Below are positions 47,397-57,264 of a stretch of 64,000 nucleotides of DNA, in pieces. Source of the stretch: JBAOHV01 sp963714875 (GTDB taxonomy: Bacteria > Actinomycetota > Acidimicrobiia > Acidimicrobiales > Microtrichaceae). The translations under genes and the position numbers were made by a program. The stretch's first letter is position 1. Each line of letters opens with the position of its first letter. A model generated the notes under the pieces. The model saw nothing but the letters and a program-made list of their open reading frames with translations. It was not told the DNA's origin and did no database searches. Location of the stretch: NCBI GenBank assembly GCA_963714875.1, contig CAVQQI010000002.1, forward strand, positions 186,001-250,000. The letters are read 5' to 3'.

Positions 47397-48590
47397 ATGC
47401 GCACGAGCCGACACGACCATCAGCTGAACGAGGACCGACAGACCGGGGTTGACCATCCCGGCGGTCTCCGCACTGCAGTAGCTGCTGCACGTCCAGGTGG
47501 GAGAGCACCACTGCTCCTGGTCGAGCGGATCATCGCGTTGGGACGCGGGTGGTCGCGCCGGCAGCACGAGTTGTGCAGACTCCTCGCCGACTACGACCTG
47601 TCGGGCGACTGGGCGTTCAGCGGCGCCGTCACCTGCAGCAAATGGGCAGCAGACGCTCTCGAGGTCGAGGCCGGCACCGCACGCGAGTGGCTCCGCGTGG
47701 GCCACGCGCTACGTGAACTCCGCGACATCGACGCAGCGTTCGCCGACGGTTCCCTGTCGTTCAGCAAGGTACGGGCACTCACCCGCCTGGCCGTGGACCA
47801 CCCGGACCGGCAGGCCGAGCTCGTGCAGCTCGCTGTCGGCTGCACCGCTGCGGCCCTTCCGTGGGAGTTGGCCCGGTGGAGCTCGTCCGAGGAGGACCCC
47901 CTCGAGCGGGACCGTCGACACCGCCGGGAGATGTCGCTGTCCGTACGGACCGAGCCCGACGGCTCTGCACTCCTCACCGCTCGCCTGCCGCCCGTCGACG
48001 CCGCTGTCGCAATGGCCGCGATCGACGCGGGCCGGCGCCGTGACGTCGGCGTCGAGCGACTCACCGTTCAGCGCGCTGTGACCACCAAGAGTGGCCAGGA
48101 GCCGACCGCGGAACGACGTCCGCCACCCAGTGCGAGACGACCTTCCCTCGCTGCTCGACGGGCGGCAGCTCTGGTCGGTCTGCTCGCAGACGACGGCTCC
48201 GACAGCACCGCCGCCAGACCCATCGTCAGCACCGAACTGCTGATCCATGTGCTCGGCGATGGAGCGCGGTTGTCCGACGGCACACCGATCGCGGGCCACC
48301 TGGTCGAGCAACTCGCACCGGCGGCCTTCTTCCGGGCACTCATCCACGACGCAGAACGGCGCCCGATCAACGCCAGTGGGCGCCAACGGCACCCCACCAC
48401 TCGTCAGCAACGGGTGGTCAGTGCCAGAGATGACCACACCTGCACGGCTCCCGGCTGCGACTCCCGCCAGTTCCTGGAGGTCGACCACGACCCTCCCTAC
48501 GAGGTGACGAAGAGGACGGTCGTGGACGAACTCCGTCTGCTCTGCGGGGCCCACCACCGTCAGCGACATGGGCCCGATGACGCATCCTGA
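47397..48590 (+). CDS. DUF222/HNH endonuclease-domain protein (13E12 family)
   Basis: 397 residues from ATG 47397, RBS GAGGAG. The N-terminal DUF222 helical region (LLLVERIIALGRGWSRRQHE, GTAREWLRVGHALRELRDID, GSLSFSKVRALTRLA) is followed by a linker and a C-terminal HNH nuclease: CTAPGCDSRQFLEVDHDPPY, then ELRLLCGAHHRQRH, with a CxxxxC/CxxH zinc site and VDH catalytic motif. This family is multicopy in actinobacteria and related to mycobacterial 13E12 repeats; biological role unknown, possibly mobile. A short dyad, GATCGAG/CTCGATC (48595-48609), follows the stop. Confidence 0.88.
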   Translation: MRTSRHDHQLNEDRQTGVDHPGGLRTAVAAARPGGRAPLLLVERIIALGRGWSRRQHELCRLLADYDLSGDWAFSGAVTCSKWAADALEVEAGTAREWLRVGHALRELRDIDAAFADGSLSFSKVRALTRLAVDHPDRQAELVQLAVGCTAAALPWELARWSSSEEDPLERDRRHRREMSLSVRTEPDGSALLTARLPPVDAAVAMAAIDAGRRRDVGVERLTVQRAVTTKSGQEPTAERRPPPSARRPSLAARRAAALVGLLADDGSDSTAARPIVSTELLIHVLGDGARLSDGTPIAGHLVEQLAPAAFFRALIHDAERRPINASGRQRHPTTRQQRVVSARDDHTCTAPGCDSRQFLEVDHDPPYEVTKRTVVDELRLLCGAHHRQRHGPDDAS

Positions 48591-48700
48591 TCCAGATCGA
48601 GCCTCGATCCGGTGGGTCGCACCGAACTCCGACCGACGGCGGAGCTTCTGTTGTGCGGGCGGTTCACTGCGGTGTCCCCGGGCGCTGGAAGAATGGCGCC

Positions 48701-51145
48701 ATGCCACGCCAGACGCAGCTCTTCGACGGTGACTTCGCGCGTGAGGTCATCGAGGTCCCCGTCTCCGCCGAGCTCGGCGAGTCCTTCCTGTCGTATTCCC
48801 TGTCCGTCATCACCGCTCGGGCGATCCCCGACATCCGTGATGGCTTGAAGCCGGTCCAGCGACGGATCCTGCATGCCATGGCTGACATGGGGCTGCGACC
48901 CGACCGCCCGCACCGCAAGTGCGCCGGCGTCGTCGGCGAGACGATGGGCAAGTACCACCCGCACGGCGACGGCTCCATCTACGACGCGCTCACGAAGATG
49001 GGACAGGACTTCAGTCGGAACGTCACCCTGGTGGATCCGCACGGCAACTTCGGCAGCCTCGATGACCCGCCGGCTGCGTACCGCTACACCGAGTGCCGGC
49101 TCACACCCGCGGCGGTCGACATGCTGGCGGAGATCGACGAGGACACGGTCGAGATGCGTTCGACCTTCGACGGCGAGCGCGAAGAGCCGATGTATCTCCC
49201 TGCACGGCTGCCGAACCTGTTGGTCAACGGCACCTCGGGCATCGCGGTGGGTATGGCGACCAACATGCCGGGCCACAACCTGGCCGAGGTACGGGACGCC
49301 ATCAGGCTGGTGCTCACCAAGCGCCGACCGAAGCCGACCGTCGAGGAGCTGATGGCAGTCCTGCCCGGACCGGACTTCCCCTCCGGCGGCATCGTCGTCG
49401 ACGACAACATCGCTGAGGCGTACCGGTCCGGTCGCGGCAGCTTCAGGATCCGCGCAAAGGCTGAGATCGTCGACCTGACGAGGGCGCGACAGGGGCTGGT
49501 CATCACCGACCTGCCATACCAGGTCGGTCCCGAGCGGGTCGTCGCCCGGATCCAGGAACTGGTGCGCAGCGACAAGATGCCCCTGGTCACCGACATCAAG
49601 AACACCTCGGACCGCCACACCGGCCTGCGCATCGAGATCGAGCTGCGCCCGGGGGCGAACGCGCGGGCCGTGCTCACCGAGCTGTACCGCCAGACACCCC
49701 TGGAGGAGACGTTCGGCATCAACAACGTGGTGCTCGTGGATGGCAACCCCACGACCGTCGGCCTGTACGAGCTGTGCCACCACTACATCGAGCACCGCCT
49801 CGATGTGATCCGCCGGCGCACCCAGTACCGACTCGACCGGGCCGAGCGACGGCTCCACCTGGTCCAAGGGCTGCTCATCGCGCTCGACGCCATCGACCTG
49901 GTCGTGTCCATCATCCGCTCGTCCCAGGACGTCGCCGAGGCAAAATCACGTCTCATCGACGAGCTCTCGCTCAGCGACGTGCAGGCCGTGCACATCCTGG
50001 ACATGCAGCTGCGTCGGCTGACGGCGCTCGCGAAACTCGAGCTACAGGCCGAGGCGGACGAGCTCCAGTCGATGATCGACGAGTTCACCAGGATCCTGGG
50101 CTCCGAGCAGCGACAGCGGACGATCGTTGCAAAGGAGCTCGATGAGTTGGTCGATGCCTACGCCACGCCCCGGAGGTCGACGATCGTCAGCCCTGACCAC
50201 CTCGACGACGTCACGATGGAGGACGTCGCTGCCGTGGCCGCCGCGAACCGCAGCGATGACCCGTGCGTCGTGGCGCTGTCGCACTCCGGGATGCTCGGGC
50301 GGGAGCCGGTCGAGGGTCCCAAGCCGGCGACCTTCGGCCGACACGACGTCCTGGTGCAGCGCGTCGCGACCACAACCCATTCGCAGCTGTGGGCGCTGAC
50401 GACGCGTGGTCGCGTGCTGCCGACCACCGTCGACGCCGTCGCCGAGGTCACCGGGCGCAGCCGTGGCACCGCCGCCGGCGAGTTGTTCGCGCTCGACAAG
50501 GGCGAGGCGGTGCGGTTGCTGGTGAGCGCTCCGCCCGCGGGAGCGGAAGAGCCGCCGCCACTGGTGGTGGTCACAGCACAGGGGCTGATGAAGCGGCTCG
50601 CGATCGCCGAGATCGTCGGCACCCCCGCCGGAAGGACTGCCATCAAGCTGAAGCCCGGTGACAGCATCGTGGCGGCGTTCCCGGCACCTGATGGCCACGA
50701 TCTGGTTGCGGTGGCGTCGAACGCACAGGCGATGCGCTGCGACGCAGCGGCTGTGCCCGTGCAGGGTCGTGGCGCCGCTGGCGTCACCGGCATGAAGCTG
50801 ACCGACGGAGCGGTCGTCGTCGGCGCCGGCCCCGCCGACGACGAGCAGACGATCGTGTTGACGGTGACCGACATGCAGACCGCCAAGGTCACCGATGCCT
50901 CTGAGTTGCCGACGAAGGGCAGGGCGACCGGCGGCGTGCGCATCACGAAGTTCCGCAAGGAGAAGCGCCTGGAGTGGGCCTACGTCGGCCCGGAGCAGGG
51001 GCTGCTGCTGGTGGTCGGGACGGCGGACTCGCCTTCAAAACCCGATGCCTCCCCCGAGCCGCTCACGATCCAGCACACCGCCCGCGACCTGGTGTCGAAG
51101 GCGACGAGGCGCAGGTTCCTCGCCGTGGGCATCGGCCGATGGTGA
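48701..51145 (+). CDS. parC: DNA topoisomerase IV subunit A
   Basis: 814 residues from ATG 48701. Type IIA topoisomerase breakage-rejoining subunit: YSLSVITARAIPDIRDGLKP, QRRILHAMADMGLRPDRPHR, and the catalytic Tyr129 in AAYRYTECRL. The C-terminal beta-pinwheel is present, but I see no GyrA-box, so topoisomerase IV is preferred over gyrase. The quinolone pocket reads HPHGDGSIYDALTKM: Gly91 at the E. coli Ser83 position and Asp95 at the Asp87 position. Followed, with overlap, by a FAD oxidoreductase and then parE. Confidence 0.93.
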   Translation: MPRQTQLFDGDFAREVIEVPVSAELGESFLSYSLSVITARAIPDIRDGLKPVQRRILHAMADMGLRPDRPHRKCAGVVGETMGKYHPHGDGSIYDALTKMGQDFSRNVTLVDPHGNFGSLDDPPAAYRYTECRLTPAAVDMLAEIDEDTVEMRSTFDGEREEPMYLPARLPNLLVNGTSGIAVGMATNMPGHNLAEVRDAIRLVLTKRRPKPTVEELMAVLPGPDFPSGGIVVDDNIAEAYRSGRGSFRIRAKAEIVDLTRARQGLVITDLPYQVGPERVVARIQELVRSDKMPLVTDIKNTSDRHTGLRIEIELRPGANARAVLTELYRQTPLEETFGINNVVLVDGNPTTVGLYELCHHYIEHRLDVIRRRTQYRLDRAERRLHLVQGLLIALDAIDLVVSIIRSSQDVAEAKSRLIDELSLSDVQAVHILDMQLRRLTALAKLELQAEADELQSMIDEFTRILGSEQRQRTIVAKELDELVDAYATPRRSTIVSPDHLDDVTMEDVAAVAAANRSDDPCVVALSHSGMLGREPVEGPKPATFGRHDVLVQRVATTTHSQLWALTTRGRVLPTTVDAVAEVTGRSRGTAAGELFALDKGEAVRLLVSAPPAGAEEPPPLVVVTAQGLMKRLAIAEIVGTPAGRTAIKLKPGDSIVAAFPAPDGHDLVAVASNAQAMRCDAAAVPVQGRGAAGVTGMKLTDGAVVVGAGPADDEQTIVLTVTDMQTAKVTDASELPTKGRATGGVRITKFRKEKRLEWAYVGPEQGLLLVVGTADSPSKPDASPEPLTIQHTARDLVSKATRRRFLAVGIGRW

Positions 51146-52527
51146 CAGAGGCCGCGAGCGCTAGGACGGCGATCGAGTCCGACATCGTGGTGGTCGGCGC
51201 GGGTACGGCTGGTGCCGGCGTCGCCCTCCAGTTCGCCCGGCGGGGTCGGAGCGTCATCGTTCTCGAGCAGCGAGCGGCCGACAAGGGTGGCGCCCGCTGG
51301 GACAACGGGATCATCCCGTGGCAGTTCGAACGGGCGGGCCTGGCGCCACCCGCTCCTCCCGAGTGTGGGCCGGCGGGCGGGGCGACGGTGATGGTCGGGC
51401 CCGACGGCACCAGCTTCCGCGTCCCGAGCAACCCGGTGCTCGCCACCGACATGCGCCGACTCGGCGCGCGACTCCTCAACGACGCTGTCTCCCATGGCAC
51501 CAGGGTGATCGGCCATGTCCGTGGGCTCCGGGCGGAGCTGAGCGACGGGCGGGTCCGAGCACTGACCTGCGCAGCGGAGGGACAGCGCCCACTACGCATC
51601 AGCGCTGCGCTGTTCGTCGACGCGAGCGGACGCTCGGCTGTACTGCGCCACCAGGTTCCCGACCTCGATCGGTGGTGCCCCGACGTCACTGCGACAGGGT
51701 TGTGCTCCGCCAGCCAGTACGCCCACGACGTGGCCGACGCGTCCGGCGCCCGTGAGTTCCTGGCCCAGCACGGTGCCGAACCGGGCGACGCAGTGACGTT
51801 CGTCGGCTTCGCCGGCGGGTTCTCCGCGTTGTCGATCACCGTCTCGGCCGACCTCGACGAGGTGGGTGTGCTCACCGGCACACTCGGCGACCGGAGATTC
51901 GGCACCGGGCCGTCGATGCTCACCCTGGCACGAGCACAGCGACCATGGATCGGCCCGCCCCGCTTCGGGGGAGCCGGCCTCATCCCCCTGCGCCGGCCAT
52001 ACGCACGATTGACCTCGCCGGGGCTCGCACTGGTGGGCGACGCCGGGTGTCAGGTGTTCCCCGCGCACGGAAGTGGGATCGGCATCTCCCTCGTGGCGGG
52101 AGCGATGCTCGCAGAAGCGACGGCCGAGACCGAAGATCCGGGCGACGAGCGAGACCTCTGGAGGTATCAGGCAGCCTTCCAGCACGAGTTCGGCGGCACG
52201 CTCGCCGGCTACGACGTCGTCAGGCGACTCAGCTCGAGGCTCGGTACCACCGGGGTGTCAGAGATGTTCCGGGCCGGACTGGTGGGGCCCAGTTCGACGC
52301 TCGCAGGGCTGCGCCAGACATGGTGGAACCCGCCGCCGAGCGAGCTGCCACGCCTGGCCGCCGCCGTGGCGGTCCGTCCACATCTCGCCGCCAGGGTGCT
52401 CCCAGCACTCGCGCGGTCATCGTTGGCGCACCGGGTGTACCAGCAGTACCCGCAGGCTCCGGACCTGGTCGCACTGCGACGGTGGGAGCGGCGGTCCGAC
52501 TCGCTGCTCGGCGCCGCCGCGGTCTGA
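51139..52527 (+). CDS. FAD-dependent oxidoreductase between topoisomerase IV genes
   Basis: 462 residues. ATG 51139 overlaps the parC stop (ATGGTGA). Dinucleotide motif DIVVVGAGTAGAGVALQFAR, then VIVLEQRAADKGG, LFVDASGRSAVLR and second FAD motif LALVGDAGCQVFPAHGSGIG / ISLVAGAMLAE, as in geranylgeranyl-reductase-like and aromatic hydroxylase flavoproteins. The C-terminal 90 residues are helical. Nothing links it functionally to topology control; the 4-gene order parC-FAD-parE is tight enough for co-expression. Substrate unknown. Confidence 0.87.
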   Translation: MVTEAASARTAIESDIVVVGAGTAGAGVALQFARRGRSVIVLEQRAADKGGARWDNGIIPWQFERAGLAPPAPPECGPAGGATVMVGPDGTSFRVPSNPVLATDMRRLGARLLNDAVSHGTRVIGHVRGLRAELSDGRVRALTCAAEGQRPLRISAALFVDASGRSAVLRHQVPDLDRWCPDVTATGLCSASQYAHDVADASGAREFLAQHGAEPGDAVTFVGFAGGFSALSITVSADLDEVGVLTGTLGDRRFGTGPSMLTLARAQRPWIGPPRFGGAGLIPLRRPYARLTSPGLALVGDAGCQVFPAHGSGIGISLVAGAMLAEATAETEDPGDERDLWRYQAAFQHEFGGTLAGYDVVRRLSSRLGTTGVSEMFRAGLVGPSSTLAGLRQTWWNPPPSELPRLAAAVAVRPHLAARVLPALARSSLAHRVYQQYPQAPDLVALRRWERRSDSLLGAAAV

Positions 52528-52660
52528 TCGGTCCGACTGGCGACTCCGCCGAGGACCGTCCGACTCACGATCGCCGGGCGGCGACCACCTGCCCGGGAGG
52601 TGCCGCCGGGCGGCGACCTTCACCGAGGGTGTCGGTAGCGCGTGATTGACTTGTCGGGCC

Positions 52661-54727
52661 ATGGCGACTCCCAGATCGACGTCCACGAACCGGACCGTGC
52701 ACACCTACGACGAGAAGAGCATCCAGCTGCTGAAGGGGCTGGACGCTGTGCGCAAGCGCCCCGGGATGTACATCGGTGGCACCGGACCCGAGGGTCTGCA
52801 CCACCTGGTGTGGGAGTTGATCGACAACGCTGTCGATGAGGCCGCAGCGGGGTTCGCGAACCTGATCGAGGTGACGCTGCACCGCGACGGCTCGGTGGAG
52901 GTCGCTGACAACGGTCGAGGTATCCCGATCGGACGCAAGGACGGCAAGCGCACCGCGCTCGAAGTGGTGTTCACCGAGCTGCATGCGGGCGGCAAGTTCG
53001 GCACGGGGGCCTACTCCTCCTCCGGGGGCCTCCACGGGGTCGGCGCCTCGGTCGTCAACGCGTTGGCGGCGAAGGTCGTCGCCGAGGTCGACAAGGACGG
53101 CGCCACCCATCGATTGTCGTTCGTCGAGCAGGTTCCCGGCCGCATCGACGACAAGGGGACCTTCAAGCCCGGCTCGACGCTCGAGAAGGTCAAGAAGATC
53201 CCGCCGAAGCGCACCGGCACCCGGGTGCGTTTCTGGCCCGACCTGGAGATCTTCGACCCGGGCCTGGCGATCGAGCACGAGCTGGTCCGCGACCACTGTG
53301 CACAGGTGTGCTTCCTGGTACCGGGGCTGAAGGTCCGTCTGGTCGACAAGCGGGGTTCGACACCGCGGGAGCCCGAGGAGTTCGTGGCCAAGGGCGGCCT
53401 GGCGGACCTGGTGGAGTCCCGGTCGATCGGCGAGGCGGTGACCGAGGTCGTCACGCTGCATGGCACCGGCACGTTCGAGGAGAAGGTGCCGGTCGAGGGG
53501 CGGATGACGTTGGTGGAACGCACCTGCACCGTTGACGTCGCCCTCCGATGGGTGAAGGGCTTCGACACGTCGGTCAGCAGCTTCGTCAACACGATCCCCA
53601 CCACCGAAGGTGGAACGCACGTCGCCGGTTTCGAGCGGGCCATGACCAAGGTGACCAACGATGTGCTGCTGGCCGGCGCCAAGAAGCTGGCGAAGCTCGC
53701 GAAGTCGGGCAAGGACCGCGCCGAGAAGGCCGACGTGCAGGAGGGTCTGGTCGCTGCGGTCAAGGTCACGTTCCCCGAGCCGCAGTTCAAGGGGCAGACC
53801 AAGCAGGAGCTGGGCACACCGCCGGTGCAGTCCATCGTCTACGAGGTCGTCCGCGACGGGTTCACGAACTGGATCGAGGGCGGCGGGCGCAAGACCCACG
53901 TCGCAGCGGTGCGCGACAAGCTCACCCAGGCGGTGCTCACCCGGGTGTCGACGAAGGCGAACCTCGACCTGCGACGCAAGGCCGCCAACCTCGCGTCGGG
54001 TTCGATGCCGGACAAGCTCGCCGACTGCCGTCGCCACGGCGTCGACGCTGAACTCCTCATCGTCGAGGGCGATTCGGCCGCCGGGCCCGCGAAGGCGGGA
54101 CGCAACGCCGAGTACATGGCGGTCCTGCCACTGCGCGGGAAGGTCGTCAACGCCGGCAAGTCGACGCTCAAGCAGGTGATCGACAACGCCGAGGCCCAAG
54201 CGCTGTTCTCGGCCATCGGCGCCGGCTCCGGAAAGGACTTCGACCTGGACTCGGCCCGCTACGGGCGCATCATCATCCTGTGCGACGCCGATGTGGACGG
54301 CAGCCACATCCGGTGTCTGCTGCTCACGTTGATCTACCACTACATGCGTCCGTTGCTCGAGGACGGCCGGGTGTTCGCGGCGCAGCCACCGCTGTACACC
54401 GTGAAGGTCGGCGACCAGGTGGTGCACGCCTTCTCCGACGAGGACAAGGAGCGCCTCACGGGCGAACTGACCACGGGCAACCGGAAGGCCGAGAACCTGC
54501 AGTGGGTGCGGTTCAAGGGGCTCGGCGAGATGGACGTCGAAGAGCTGGCGGTCACCTGTTTGGACCCCGGCACCCGCATCCTGCGACGAATCACGATGGA
54601 CGACGCCCAGGCAGCCGGCGACGCCGCTGAGCTGTTCGAGACCCTCATGGGCAGCGACGTCGCTCGGCGTCGCCAGTACCTGCTCGACAACTCCGAACTG
54701 GTGGACCGCGACGCGCTCGATGTCTGA
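52661..54727 (+). CDS. parE: DNA topoisomerase IV subunit B
   Basis: 688 residues from ATG 52661. GHKL ATPase domain: WELIDNAVDEAAAGFA, VADNGRGIPIGRKDGKRTA, GLHGVGASVVNALA; transducer domain with GFDTSVSSFVNTIPTTEGGTH split across the ATP Lys loop; TOPRIM domain with IVEGDSAAGPAKAGRN and DADVDGSHIRCLLLTL (catalytic Asp pair). The C-terminus FKGLGEMDVEELAVTCLDP is typical. Partner of ParC encoded 1.5 kb upstream; decatenates daughter chromosomes. A TAGCGT box lies about 20 bases upstream. Confidence 0.94.
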   Translation: MATPRSTSTNRTVHTYDEKSIQLLKGLDAVRKRPGMYIGGTGPEGLHHLVWELIDNAVDEAAAGFANLIEVTLHRDGSVEVADNGRGIPIGRKDGKRTALEVVFTELHAGGKFGTGAYSSSGGLHGVGASVVNALAAKVVAEVDKDGATHRLSFVEQVPGRIDDKGTFKPGSTLEKVKKIPPKRTGTRVRFWPDLEIFDPGLAIEHELVRDHCAQVCFLVPGLKVRLVDKRGSTPREPEEFVAKGGLADLVESRSIGEAVTEVVTLHGTGTFEEKVPVEGRMTLVERTCTVDVALRWVKGFDTSVSSFVNTIPTTEGGTHVAGFERAMTKVTNDVLLAGAKKLAKLAKSGKDRAEKADVQEGLVAAVKVTFPEPQFKGQTKQELGTPPVQSIVYEVVRDGFTNWIEGGGRKTHVAAVRDKLTQAVLTRVSTKANLDLRRKAANLASGSMPDKLADCRRHGVDAELLIVEGDSAAGPAKAGRNAEYMAVLPLRGKVVNAGKSTLKQVIDNAEAQALFSAIGAGSGKDFDLDSARYGRIIILCDADVDGSHIRCLLLTLIYHYMRPLLEDGRVFAAQPPLYTVKVGDQVVHAFSDEDKERLTGELTTGNRKAENLQWVRFKGLGEMDVEELAVTCLDPGTRILRRITMDDAQAAGDAAELFETLMGSDVARRRQYLLDNSELVDRDALDV

Positions 54728-54835
54728 CGGGGCGCTCCGACCGACGTCGTCGAGGAACTGACCCGCCCGGGGCTGCTCGACAGTGCGAACGCCTCCCGGT
54801 ACCTTGCCGGTTTCGGGACACCGAGTCGGGGGACG

Positions 54836-56080
54836 TTGAGACAAGTGTCGGAGGCGGGACGACTCATCAAGGAGGATGGCCCCAGACTCGGCCACATTCC
54901 GTCCTTCGACGGGTTCCGCGGCCTGTTCGTGCTGCAGGTGGTCCTGTACCACGCGCTGGTGACCGACTTCCTCGAAGGGTCACCGATCATCATCGACTGG
55001 TTCTTCGTGGCCAGCGGCTTCCTGATCACCTCGCTGCTGCTCGACGAGCGCCACTCCACCGGCAGCACGAACCTGCGACGCTTCTACCAGCGACGGGCCC
55101 TACGGCTGTTCCCCGCGATGTACCTGATGATCGCGGTTGCCACCGTGCTGTTGATCATCGCGGTGAACTTCGTGCCCGCCGCCCGGGAGTCGCTCGGCAG
55201 CTGGTGGATCGAACCACTCGCGGCGGCGACCTACTGCTACTACATCGTCGCGGCGTTCATGCCCGGCACGCTGGACGGCGTGCTCGGGCACACGTGGAGC
55301 CTCACCGTGGAGGAGCAGTTCTACTTCATCTGGCCGCTGGTGTTCCTGGCTGCGGCACGCCGCAGGCGACGCAGCACGGACATGAAGCTGATCATCGGCT
55401 CGGTGCTGTTCGTGGTGGTCGTCATGGGCACGAGGATGCTGTTCCAGTCCGACATCGTGGTCCTCACCCCCGACGGGGCGGTCTTCACCGACGAAGGCGA
55501 TCCCACCTGGCAGGGCGTCGTGTATCGCCTGGCCTCCGCTCGACCCGACATGATCGTCTACGGCTGCCTGCTCGCGTTCGTGAACCGGGCGATCCCGCGT
55601 CCACTCACCGAGCAGTGGCGACGAGGCGTGGCGATCGGCGGCGCCGCTGGCTGGATCGGGTTCTTCGCCTTCATGATCCTGGGGAACCGGGTCGCCGGTT
55701 TCGAGCTGTTCGGCGGGCCGATGTACCAGGTGTGCCTGCTGTTGCTCGCGCCCATGATCCTCGACCTCTACCTGCGCCAGGAGAGCTGGGTCAGCCGAGG
55801 CCTGTCACATCCGGTGCTCAAGTGGCTCGGTGTGCGTTCCTACGGGATCTACCTGTGGCACATCCCGGTGCTGTTCTTCTTCCTCGCGGCGATGGACGGC
55901 GTGTACGGCGCCCGACGGCTGGCGCTCGGGCTGATCGCCTCGGCGCTCGGCGTGCTGGCCGGCGTCGCGTCGTTCCGGTTCATCGAGCAACCGTTCCTGC
56001 GCATCAAGGACCGCAAGTACCAGCGACCTCAGGGCCAGGCGGTCGAGACCCCCAGCGACGCCGGGGGGACGCCCAAGTGA
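54836..56080 (+). CDS. Acyltransferase-3 (OafA-type) membrane protein, first of tandem pair
   Basis: 414 residues. About ten membrane helices. Acyltransferase family 3 signatures: IPSFDGFRGLFVLQVVLYHA, WFFVASGFLITSLLLDE, RRALRLFPAMYLMIAVATVL, HTWSLTVEEQFYFIWPLVFL and SYGIYLWHIPVLFFF. The catalytic His of the R-x10-H motif is in LYHA. Start TTG 54836 (GGGGGA upstream) or GTG 54845. Transfers acyl groups, usually acetyl, to envelope sugars. Its stop overlaps the start of its paralogue. Confidence 0.9.
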   Translation: MRQVSEAGRLIKEDGPRLGHIPSFDGFRGLFVLQVVLYHALVTDFLEGSPIIIDWFFVASGFLITSLLLDERHSTGSTNLRRFYQRRALRLFPAMYLMIAVATVLLIIAVNFVPAARESLGSWWIEPLAAATYCYYIVAAFMPGTLDGVLGHTWSLTVEEQFYFIWPLVFLAAARRRRRSTDMKLIIGSVLFVVVVMGTRMLFQSDIVVLTPDGAVFTDEGDPTWQGVVYRLASARPDMIVYGCLLAFVNRAIPRPLTEQWRRGVAIGGAAGWIGFFAFMILGNRVAGFELFGGPMYQVCLLLLAPMILDLYLRQESWVSRGLSHPVLKWLGVRSYGIYLWHIPVLFFFLAAMDGVYGARRLALGLIASALGVLAGVASFRFIEQPFLRIKDRKYQRPQGQAVETPSDAGGTPK

Positions 56081-57246
56081 GCACGGAACCGCTCCAGGGC
56101 CGGCCGACCGTCGCCGATCGCCTCGCAGGTCCCACGATGAGGAAGCTCGGCTGGAATCCCGCGCTGGACGGCGCCCGGGGAGTGAGCGTCCTGCTGGTGA
56201 TGTCGTTCCACTTCCTGGTCCAGATGACCGACCTGCTCGACGGCACCCCGATCCTCGTCGACATGTTCTTCGTGCTCTCAGGATTCCTGATCACGACGCT
56301 GCTGCTCGAGGAGCGGTCATCCCGGGGTGCCATCTCGCTACGCGACTTCTACCTCCGGCGTGTCTTCCGCCTCTTCCCCGCGGCCTACACGCTGCTCGCC
56401 GTGTTCACGCTGGTCGCCCTGGTACTCGGCGGCGAGAACCGCGGCCGCCTGCTCGCCGAGGCCCTGACCGCTGGCCTGTACGTCTACAACTTCTTCATCG
56501 CCTGGACCGGGGTCGAAGGACAGGTGCTCATCCAGCTCTGGACGTTGTCGCTGGAGGAGCAGTTCTACTTCGTCTGGCCGTTGCTGCTGATCGGCGCGTT
56601 GAAGGTCGGTCGGCACCGGCGGATCCCGCTCCTCATCGGAGCGATGGTCGCCTTCGTCCTGATCCTGCCCGCGCTTCGAATGGGGCTCGAACCCGAGCTC
56701 GGCGGGCGCAACTTCGAGTCGTTCGTGTTCGGACTGGCGATCATGCGCCCGGATTCCCTGGTCCTGGGTTGTCTCGCCGCCTTCCTCTTCAGGATCGAAC
56801 CGACGCTGGACTCGCCGGCTCTTGAGCGATGGCTTCCGCGGGCCGGCACCATCGCACTGGCGATGTACGCAGCGACGTTCCTTCTCGGCGGATTCGGACC
56901 GTTCGAGCCGTTCCTGTCGCCGTTCTACAACCTGACCGTGTTGGCGATGCCACTGTTCGTCCTGGATCTGGTGCGACGTCCGGGGGCACGTTTCGCATCA
57001 CTGCTCGCGCACCCGATCTGCGGATGGTTCGGCAAGCGGTCCTACGGCATCTACATCTGGCACCTGTTGCTCTACTTCCCGATCCAGGCGTTCTTCAACG
57101 ATGTCTTCGCCGGCCGAACCCGAATGGCGACCCTGGCGGCCTTCCCCTTCTCCGTCGCGGCCACCATCGGGGTCGCAGTGCTCTCGTGGAACTACGTCGA
57201 GACGCCGGCGCTGCGCATCAAGCAGCGCTACTCCCGCAACAGCTGA
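56077..57246 (+). CDS. Acyltransferase-3 (OafA-type) membrane protein, second of tandem pair
   Basis: 389 residues from GTG 56077 (GTGA overlap with the first). Same fold and motifs: NPALDGARGVSVLLVMSFHF, MFFVLSGFLITTLLLEERS, RRVFRLFPAAYTLLAVFTLV, QLWTLSLEEQFYFVWPLLLI and SYGIYIWHLLLYFPIQAFF. The two proteins align throughout but differ widely, so the duplication is old and the donors or acceptors may differ. Next on the same strand is L-2-hydroxyglutarate oxidase, 18 bases away. Confidence 0.9.
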   Translation: MSTEPLQGRPTVADRLAGPTMRKLGWNPALDGARGVSVLLVMSFHFLVQMTDLLDGTPILVDMFFVLSGFLITTLLLEERSSRGAISLRDFYLRRVFRLFPAAYTLLAVFTLVALVLGGENRGRLLAEALTAGLYVYNFFIAWTGVEGQVLIQLWTLSLEEQFYFVWPLLLIGALKVGRHRRIPLLIGAMVAFVLILPALRMGLEPELGGRNFESFVFGLAIMRPDSLVLGCLAAFLFRIEPTLDSPALERWLPRAGTIALAMYAATFLLGGFGPFEPFLSPFYNLTVLAMPLFVLDLVRRPGARFASLLAHPICGWFGKRSYGIYIWHLLLYFPIQAFFNDVFAGRTRMATLAAFPFSVAATIGVAVLSWNYVETPALRIKQRYSRNS

Positions 57247-57264
57247 GCGCTGCGTGGTGCTGAC

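Noticed and set aside
47397..48590. Intein, homing endonuclease or restriction system
   Set aside because: The DUF222/HNH protein is free-standing with no methyltransferase, intein splice motifs or intron ends nearby.
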